Assembly: GCA_017631215.1 (NCBI GenBank)
Contig: JAGBTR010000277.1
Span: forward strand, 1-13,001
Direction of reading: 5' to 3'
DNA from: Clostridia bacterium
GTDB taxonomy: Bacteria; Bacillota; Clostridia; Oscillospirales; CAG-272
Length of the DNA: 13,001 nucleotides
In this document: positions 8,002 through 13,001 of the stretch, piece by piece
Layout: every line of letters starts with the position of its first letter
Position numbering within the stretch: position 1 is the stretch's first letter
Position numbers and translations under genes: made by a program
Notes under the pieces: model-generated
Told to the model about the DNA's origin: nothing
The model's database searches: none
What the model saw: the letters and a program-made list of their open reading frames with translations, nothing else

Positions 8002-9441
8002 TCAAAGTGACGAATAGAGTTCGAGGTAGCGAAGTGCCGAGACGTTCCACGAGAAGTCGGTCTCCATGATCTTTTTAACGAGACGGGCTCGCTTGTCGGC
8101 GTCGGCGTACAGAGCAAGGGCGGCGCGGGTGCGCTCGGCAAGCTCGGCGGAGGAGTAATTGGCAAACGTGAATCCGTTGCCGTGGATGGTGTCACCATCC
8201 TCCCAGTAGCCCTTGATGGAGTCGTAGAGACCGCCCGTCTCGCGGGTGACGGGGATGGCACCGTAGCGCGAGGCGATCATCTGCGAAAGGCCGCAGGGCT
8301 CACTCTTCGAGGGCATCAGGAAAATGTCGGTTGCGGCGTAGATGCGCTTGGAAAGATCGCGATCGTAGGTGATGAGGGCGCGCACCTTGGTCGGGAACTG
8401 CGCCTCCAGCTCGCGGAAGAAGTTCTCATAACGAATGTCGCCGCATCCGAGGACGACGAGCTGAGCGTCGTGATCCTTCATTAGATTATACGCCATTTCG
8501 GTTACCAAGTCAAGTCCTTTATGCGAAGCTAAGCGAGAAATGATTGCCAAAAGAGGAATTTTTTCATTTTCGGGAAGTCCGATTTCCTTTTGAAGGGCGG
8601 TTTTGTTGGCATATTTCTTGTCAAGGGTGTCGGCGGTGAAGGTTTGGGGAATGACGGGATCGCTTTCGGCGTTGTAGTAAACGTAATCGATGCCGTTGAG
8701 AATACCCGAAAGCTTGCCGACGTTGTCGCGCAGGCAGTAGTCAAGACCGTGCGCGTATTCGGGCGACAGGATCTCCTCGGCGTAGCGCGGCGAGACGGTC
8801 GACACGCGATCGGCGCACTGGACAGCCGCCTTCATCAGATTGATACAGCCGCCGTAGTTGAGCAGCTCATAGCGGTCGAAGTCAAGGTCGAAAACGTCGG
8901 ACAGAATGCCAAAGTCGTACTTGCCCTGATATTCGATGTTGTGGATGGTGAACACGGTACGGATGTTGCCGTAGCCCTTCTGGTGACGGTAGAGCGTGTT
9001 GAGATAGACCACCGACAGCGCCGCCTGCCAATCGTGTGCGTGCAGAATGTCAGGGAAATAGTCCAGCTGCGTCATCATATCCATCACGGCCTTGCAGAAA
9101 TAGGCGTAGCGCTCGGCGTCGTCCATATGACCGTAGAGCGAGGAACGCTTGAAGTAGTATTCGTTGTCGATGAAATAGTAGGTCACGCCGTCCTTGACAA
9201 GTGAGAACACGGCACAGTACTGCTGGCGCCAGGACAGACGCACAGTAAACTGGGCAAGACGGGTCATCTTCTCGCGCCATACGTCCTTGATCTGACCGTA
9301 CAGCGGCATCACCACACGGATATCTGCCTCGGGGTCGGCCGCGGCAATGGAGGCGGGCAGAGAGCCGAGCACGTCACCAAGACCGCCCGTGGCGGCAAAG
9401 GGCATCGCCTCTGCACCGACAAACAGTATGTTCTTTTTCAT
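8002..9441 (-). CDS. glgA: Glycogen synthase (ADP-glucose type)
   Basis: This 479-residue GT5 enzyme transfers glucose from ADP-glucose to growing alpha-1,4-glucan chains in the cytoplasm. The start MKKNILFVGAEAMPF and AATGGLGDVLGSLP (16-29) match the N-terminal Rossmann domain. HAHDWQAAL (135-142), FTIHNIEYQGKYDFGI (164-179) and DRVSTVSPRYAEEI (211-224) follow. The C-terminal domain has SRLASHKGLDL (302-312) and SKSEPCGLSQM (378-388), where E381 is the expected catalytic glutamate, then TRETGGLYDSI. Length is typical. The KTGGL motif reads ATGGL here: alanine 17 replaces the lysine that contacts ADP-glucose in E. coli GlgA. An AAAGGAG site precedes the ATG by 8-9 bases. Codons for residues about 270-321 (8478-8640) are much lower in GC than the rest of the gene, although the protein stays well conserved. 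Confidence 0.96.
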   Translation of the reverse strand: MKKNILFVGAEAMPFAATGGLGDVLGSLPASIAAADPEADIRVVMPLYGQIKDVWREKMTRLAQFTVRLSWRQQYCAVFSLVKDGVTYYFIDNEYYFKRSSLYGHMDDAERYAYFCKAVMDMMTQLDYFPDILHAHDWQAALSVVYLNTLYRHQKGYGNIRTVFTIHNIEYQGKYDFGILSDVFDLDFDRYELLNYGGCINLMKAAVQCADRVSTVSPRYAEEILSPEYAHGLDYCLRDNVGKLSGILNGIDYVYYNAESDPVIPQTFTADTLDKKYANKTALQKEIGLPENEKIPLLAIISRLASHKGLDLVTEMAYNLMKDHDAQLVVLGCGDIRYENFFRELEAQFPTKVRALITYDRDLSKRIYAATDIFLMPSKSEPCGLSQMIASRYGAIPVTRETGGLYDSIKGYWEDGDTIHGNGFTFANYSSAELAERTRAALALYADADKRARLVKKIMETDFSWNVSALRYLELYSSL

Positions 9442-9468
9442 TTGTTAAAGCTCCTTTCAAAGTGGCAT

Positions 9469-9498
9469 ACGCCCGTCCGCCAAGCGGCGAACGGGCGT
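9469..9498 (-). repeat. Inverted repeat between glgD and glgA (mRNA hairpin)
   Basis: Eight-base arms ACGCCCGT (9469-9476) and ACGGGCGT (9491-9498) are exact reverse complements. Four more inner pairs (9477-9480 with 9484-9487) form across a 3-base bulge and a 3-base loop. In the transcript it starts 12 bases after the glgD stop and ends about 11 bases before the glgA ribosome site. No T-run follows, so termination is unlikely; a role in mRNA stability or differential expression is possible. Confidence 0.75.
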
Positions 9499-9510
9499 GA
9501 GGCGATAGAA

Positions 9511-10647
9511 TCAGACGCTTGCGCCCTTGTCGATATAGAAGGGGAGCGTCTCGTGTCCTGCCAGAAGGCGACCGTCGCGGATGGTCACGTTTTTATCAGC
9601 GATGACGCCCTGCAGCGTGACGTTCGAGCCCGTGTAGGTATCCTGCATCAGCACACAGTTGCGAACGACCGTTCCCTTACCGATGCGGACGCCGCGGAAC
9701 AGCACGCAGTTCTCGACCGTTCCCTCGATGACACAGCCGTCAGCGACGAGCGAGTCCGAGACCTTAGCGCCGGGCGCGTATTTGGTGGGTGCACTGTTGC
9801 GAACCTTGGTCAGAATGGGGCGATCCTCGCGACCGAACAGATCGGCGCGCACCTCGGGGTCGAGCAGCTCCATCGAACGGTTGAAATAGCTCTCCATCGA
9901 GTCGATGTGCGCACACCAGCCCTCGAAGTAAGAGACGTAGACCTTCCATCTCTTGAGGTTGGGGCGCAGAATGTCGTCACCGAAGCTGGTCGCACCGTGT
10001 GCGGCGGCGTTCTCGAGCATATTGCGCATAAAGGTGGTTCTCATCACGATGACGTTGATCATCACGTTCTTCTCGCCCACCTCGTGGGGAAGGGCGCGTG
10101 CGTAGGAGGTCAGGCGACCGTTCTCATCGCTCTCGATCAGAATGTCGTCCTCGTTGAGCATACCTGCCGTCACGTCCATCTTCTTTGCCACGAACGTGAT
10201 GTCAGCCTCCTTGGCGACGTGCTGCTCGACCAGTGCGGTCAGATCCATATTGCAGATGACGTTGCCGTCACACAGCACGATATAGTCCTCGGGACAGCGG
10301 CGGACGAAGTCGAGCGTCGCCATCATCGCGGTCAGACGGGTAGAATAGGACTGCTGATAGTGGATGTGATCTGCGCCCGAGAAGTAGGGGGGCAGGATGC
10401 GGATACCGCCGCTGCGACGCGCCAGATCCCAGTCCTTGCCCGTGCCGATGTGGTCGAGCAGGGATTTGTAGTTGAAGTCGGTGGCGATGCCGATGTTGGT
10501 GATGCCCGCGTTGACCATATTGGAGAGCGGGAAGTCGATCAGGCGGTAACGACCGCCGAAGGGTACGCTGGACAGACTGCGGCGACGAGTCATCTCGGGC
10601 AGTCTGTTGCGGTGAAGATTGGATAAGATCAAGCCTGCAATATTCAT
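9511..10647 (-). CDS. glgD: GlgD, regulatory-type subunit of ADP-glucose pyrophosphorylase
   Basis: This 378-residue paralogue of the adjacent GlgC keeps the nucleotidyltransferase fold: FGGRYRLIDFPLSNMVNAG (30-48), GGIRILPPYF (80-89) and a C-terminal left-handed beta-helix with hexapeptide-like repeats (VADGCVIEGTVENCVLFRGV). The catalytic features are lost. The glycine-rich GGxGSRL loop of GlgC is replaced by ILSNLHRNRL. An ungapped alignment of [12 protein letters not shown] (GlgC) with IVLCDGNVICNMD places N129 where GlgC has catalytic D129. In studied Firmicutes, GlgD has little or no activity alone and modifies activity or allosteric behaviour of GlgC in a hetero-oligomer; the same is inferred here. 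It starts 14 bases after the glgC stop behind AAGGAGG, whose TAAGGAGG overlaps the glgC stop codon, so the two should be translated together. Confidence 0.95.
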   Translation of the reverse strand: MNIAGLILSNLHRNRLPEMTRRRSLSSVPFGGRYRLIDFPLSNMVNAGITNIGIATDFNYKSLLDHIGTGKDWDLARRSGGIRILPPYFSGADHIHYQQSYSTRLTAMMATLDFVRRCPEDYIVLCDGNVICNMDLTALVEQHVAKEADITFVAKKMDVTAGMLNEDDILIESDENGRLTSYARALPHEVGEKNVMINVIVMRTTFMRNMLENAAAHGATSFGDDILRPNLKRWKVYVSYFEGWCAHIDSMESYFNRSMELLDPEVRADLFGREDRPILTKVRNSAPTKYAPGAKVSDSLVADGCVIEGTVENCVLFRGVRIGKGTVVRNCVLMQDTYTGSNVTLQGVIADKNVTIRDGRLLAGHETLPFYIDKGASV

Positions 10648-10661
10648 ATCGTTATGCCTCC

Positions 10662-11846
10662 TTAAAGCTCGCTGATCATCTGTCCGTCGGGAATGACCGT
10701 GCCCGAGGGGACCTTGACGCCCATACCGATGACGGTGATGTCGGTCGCGCTCTCCTGCGGTGCGCCGATCTTACAGCCCGCGCCGATATCCACGCCCTCG
10801 TCGAGGATGGTGTAGTTGACGGTCGCGCCCTCGCCGATGACGGTATCGCCCATAATGACGCTGTCCTTGACGTAAGCGCCGTACATCACCTTGACGCCCG
10901 AGCCGAGCACGCAGTTCTTGACCGTGCCGTGGATCTCGCAGCCCTCGGTGATGGACGAATTGTCGATGATGGCCGTGTTGCCGACGAACTGGGGCTGCTC
11001 TGCGTGGTGACGCGAGTAGATGCGCCAGTTCTCATCCGAGACGTTGAGCACGGGCGTATCGCCGAGCAGATCCATATTGGCCTCCCACAGCGAGCGGATG
11101 GTACCGACGTCCTTCCAGTAGCCCTCGAAGGGATATGCCATCATCTTCTCGCCTGCCGCCAGCATCGTGGGAATGATGTTCTTACCGAAGTCGTTGGCGG
11201 AGTCGGGATCAGCCGCGTCGGCAACCAGATACTCGAACAGCTTCTTCTTGTTGAAGATGTAGATGCCCATAGAGGCCTTGGTCGAGTCGGGATTCTTGGG
11301 CTTCTCGGTGAACTTGTAGATGGTGCCGTCCTCGTGTGCGCTCATAATGCCGAAGCGCGAGGCCTCCTCAAGCGGTACCTCCAGCACGGCGATGGTGCAA
11401 TCCGCGCCCGTCTCCTTGTGGTAGGCGAGCATCTTGGCGTAGTCCATATGGTAGATATGGTCACCCGAGAGAATGAGGACGTAATCGGCATTGTACTGCT
11501 CGATAAACTCCATATTCTGATAGATGGCGTTGGCGGTACCCTTGTACCAATCCGCGCCGTTCTGTCCCTGATAGGGGGGCAGGATCTTGACACCGCCGAC
11601 GTTGCGGTCCAGATCCCACGGCAGACCGTTGCCGATATACTCGTTGAGCACGAGCGGCTGATACTGGGTGAGCACACCTACCGTGTCCAGACCTGAGTTG
11701 ATGCAGTTGGACAGCGGGAAATCGATGATACGGTACTTACCGCCGAAGCGCACGGCGGGCTTGGCGGTCTTTTTGGTCAGCGCGTAAAGACGGCTGCCCT
11801 GGCCGCCTGCGAGCAGCATAGCGACACATTCTTTCTTTTGATGCAT
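10662..11846 (-). CDS. glgC: Glucose-1-phosphate adenylyltransferase, catalytic subunit
   Basis: GlgC makes ADP-glucose and pyrophosphate from ATP and glucose-1-phosphate, the committed step of bacterial glycogen synthesis. The 394-residue protein has the glycine-rich loop [20 protein letters not shown] (12-31), [19 protein letters not shown] (34-52), GGVKILPPY (84-92), GTANAIYQN (103-111) and [11 protein letters not shown] with catalytic D129. FTEKPKNP carries the substrate-binding lysine, and the sugar-binding [10 protein letters not shown] follows. The C-terminal third is a left-handed beta-helix that normally carries allosteric sites. The ATG at 11846 is preceded by GAGGAGG with 7 bases between. 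It lies between glgB (58 bp upstream) and glgD (14 bp downstream). Effector specificity cannot be predicted from sequence alone. Confidence 0.97.
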   Translation of the reverse strand: MHQKKECVAMLLAGGQGSRLYALTKKTAKPAVRFGGKYRIIDFPLSNCINSGLDTVGVLTQYQPLVLNEYIGNGLPWDLDRNVGGVKILPPYQGQNGADWYKGTANAIYQNMEFIEQYNADYVLILSGDHIYHMDYAKMLAYHKETGADCTIAVLEVPLEEASRFGIMSAHEDGTIYKFTEKPKNPDSTKASMGIYIFNKKKLFEYLVADAADPDSANDFGKNIIPTMLAAGEKMMAYPFEGYWKDVGTIRSLWEANMDLLGDTPVLNVSDENWRIYSRHHAEQPQFVGNTAIIDNSSITEGCEIHGTVKNCVLGSGVKVMYGAYVKDSVIMGDTVIGEGATVNYTILDEGVDIGAGCKIGAPQESATDITVIGMGVKVPSGTVIPDGQMISEL

Positions 11847-11904
11847 GATGGTTCCTCCTCGTATTGTTTATATATGATGATGTGATATAAATTGGGGACA
11901 AACG

Positions 11905-13001
11905 TTATTGGTTGCGCGGCGCTCTGCGCGGCTTTTTGCGCTCGCATACCAGCATGACGGCGGACGTGCCCGGCAGGTCGAGCACGATGCTCTGCTCGTG
12001 TCGCTGCCACGGGATATCCTCGCTGTCGAGCGGCTCTGCGTTGATCAGACCGCCGCCGCCAAACTCGGTCGCATCCGAGGTGAACACCTCGCGGTATCTG
12101 CCGCGGTCGGGCACGCCCAAACGGAAGCCTCGGCGGTCGACGGGCGTGAAGTTGAGCAACACGATCAGCTCGCGCACGCGGTCGCTCTTGTTTTTCGGTC
12201 GCGTCCTGCGGCGGAAGGCGAGGATGCTCTGATCGGCGTTGTCGGCGTCGATCCATTCAAAGCCGTCCCAGCCGTCGTCGGCATCCCAGAGCGCTCTGTG
12301 CTCGAGATAGAAATGGTTGAGCGCGGCGAAATAGCGCTGCATCGCGGCGTGCAGATCGTAGTCGAGCAAGAACCACTCGATCTCGCCCTCATAGTCCCAC
12401 TCGCGGAACTGACCGATCTCGTTGCCCATAAAGCTCAGCTTTTTGCCCGGATGGGTCATCTGCCAAGCGTAGAACAGTCGCTCGCCCGCGAACTTGTGCC
12501 AGTAGTCGCCCGGCATACGGTCGAGGAAGGACAGCTTGCCGTGGACGACCTCGTCGTGCGAGATGGGCAGGACGTAGCGCTCCGAAAAGGCGTAGGTCAG
12601 CGAGAAGGTGGTCTTGCTGTGATGATGCTTGCGGTAGAGCGGATCGACGAGCGCATAGTCGAGCGTGTCGTTCATCCAGCCCATATTCCATTTGAGCGAG
12701 AAGCCAAGCCCCTGCTCGTCCGTGATGCCGCCGAAATCACCCGACTCCTCGGCGATGGTCAGCACGTCGGGATGCGTATGGTGCAGATGATCGTTGAGCT
12801 TTTTGAAAAAGGCGATGGACTCGAGGTTGCGGTTGTCGCCGTAGACGTTGGGACACCACTGCTCGGGCTTTTTGTCAAAGTCCAGATACAGCATCGCGGC
12901 GACGGCATCGATGCGGAGTCCGTCGGCGTGATATTGCTCGATCCACCAGAGTGCGTTGGAGATGAGGAAGCATTGCACCTCCTCGCGTCCGACGTCGAAG
13001 C
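11905..13001 (-). CDS. glgB: 1,4-alpha-glucan branching enzyme, 5' end outside window
   Basis: The C-terminal 364 residues of a GH13 branching enzyme are present; the reading frame is open to the right edge (FDVGREEVQCFLISNALWW), so the N-terminal half, including the CBM48 domain, is missing. GlgB cuts alpha-1,4 chains and rejoins them as alpha-1,6 branches. Diagnostic motifs are all intact: GLRIDAVAAMLYLD with the nucleophile aspartate (codon near 12907-12909), TIAEESGDFGG with the acid/base glutamate, and LPISHDEVVHGKLSFLDRMPGDYW with the transition-state histidine and aspartate. The WKF-like segment LKWNMGWMNDTLDY is also typical of GlgB rather than GlgX. The C-terminal beta domain ends in a basic tail (ERKKPRRAPRNQ). 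It is the first visible gene of the glg operon, followed after 58 AT-rich bases by glgC. Confidence 0.96.
   Translation of the reverse strand, partial: FDVGREEVQCFLISNALWWIEQYHADGLRIDAVAAMLYLDFDKKPEQWCPNVYGDNRNLESIAFFKKLNDHLHHTHPDVLTIAEESGDFGGITDEQGLGFSLKWNMGWMNDTLDYALVDPLYRKHHHSKTTFSLTYAFSERYVLPISHDEVVHGKLSFLDRMPGDYWHKFAGERLFYAWQMTHPGKKLSFMGNEIGQFREWDYEGEIEWFLLDYDLHAAMQRYFAALNHFYLEHRALWDADDGWDGFEWIDADNADQSILAFRRRTRPKNKSDRVRELIVLLNFTPVDRRGFRLGVPDRGRYREVFTSDATEFGGGGLINAEPLDSEDIPWQRHEQSIVLDLPGTSAVMLVCERKKPRRAPRNQ

Noticed and set aside
11847..11904. Promoter or operator in the AT-rich glgB-glgC spacer, including 7-base inverted arms at 11867-11873 and 11885-11891
   Set aside because: No -35/-10 pair with acceptable spacing was found, and the arms are pure A/T with an 11-base gap, which is expected by chance in such sequence.
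1..13001. tRNA, rRNA, CRISPR arrays, insertion sequences or phage genes
   Set aside because: No regular spaced repeats, transposase motifs or RNA-gene signatures were seen; nearly all of the window is accounted for by eight metabolic or housekeeping genes and the FolC-like gene.

Overview
The window is a gene-dense, GC-rich stretch in which every credible gene lies on the minus strand, so transcription runs from right to left. Paired glgC and glgD genes in a glgB-C-D-A-P order, strong GGAGG-type ribosome binding sites, a ZapA-type cell-division gene and a U32 peptidase-family gene all point to a Firmicutes genome, most likely a high-GC member of the Clostridia (Oscillospiraceae-like). That placement is inferred from gene content and style, not from a marker gene.

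Layout in transcription order: glgB (branching enzyme, 5' end outside the window), 58-bp spacer, glgC (ADP-glucose pyrophosphorylase), 14-bp spacer, glgD (its non-catalytic partner), 69-bp spacer with a hairpin, glgA (glycogen synthase), 66-bp spacer with a perfect 19-bp hairpin, glgP (glycogen phosphorylase, split here by a one-base frameshift near 7002), 21-bp spacer, a GH13 neopullulanase-like amylase, then a FolC-like Mur-ligase-fold gene whose GTG start overlaps the amylase stop by 4 bases. An AT-rich 120-bp gap with a good sigma-A-type promoter follows. Next come a long zapA-like gene and, 8 bases further on, a U32 peptidase-family gene that leaves the window at its left end.

The glycogen block forms a complete cycle. 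GlgC, probably with GlgD, makes ADP-glucose; GlgA polymerises it; GlgB adds branches; GlgP releases glucose-1-phosphate; and the cytoplasmic GH13 enzyme can cut the limit dextrins or maltodextrins that remain. No glgX or pullulanase is seen, so the GH13 enzyme may fill that role. The zapA and U32 genes look like a separate housekeeping unit with its own promoter.

The most unusual item is the FolC-like protein (2412-3566). It keeps the overall FolC layout but has lost the ATP-binding P-loop and other signature residues, so it looks like a pseudoenzyme translationally coupled to a glycogen-degrading enzyme. Other points of interest are the glgP frameshift, a low-GC patch with different codon use inside glgA, two intergenic hairpins without T-tracts, the replaced lysine in the KTGGL motif of GlgA, and the long tail on ZapA. 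No RNA genes, CRISPR arrays or mobile elements were seen, and no stretch longer than 300 bases is without a gene.
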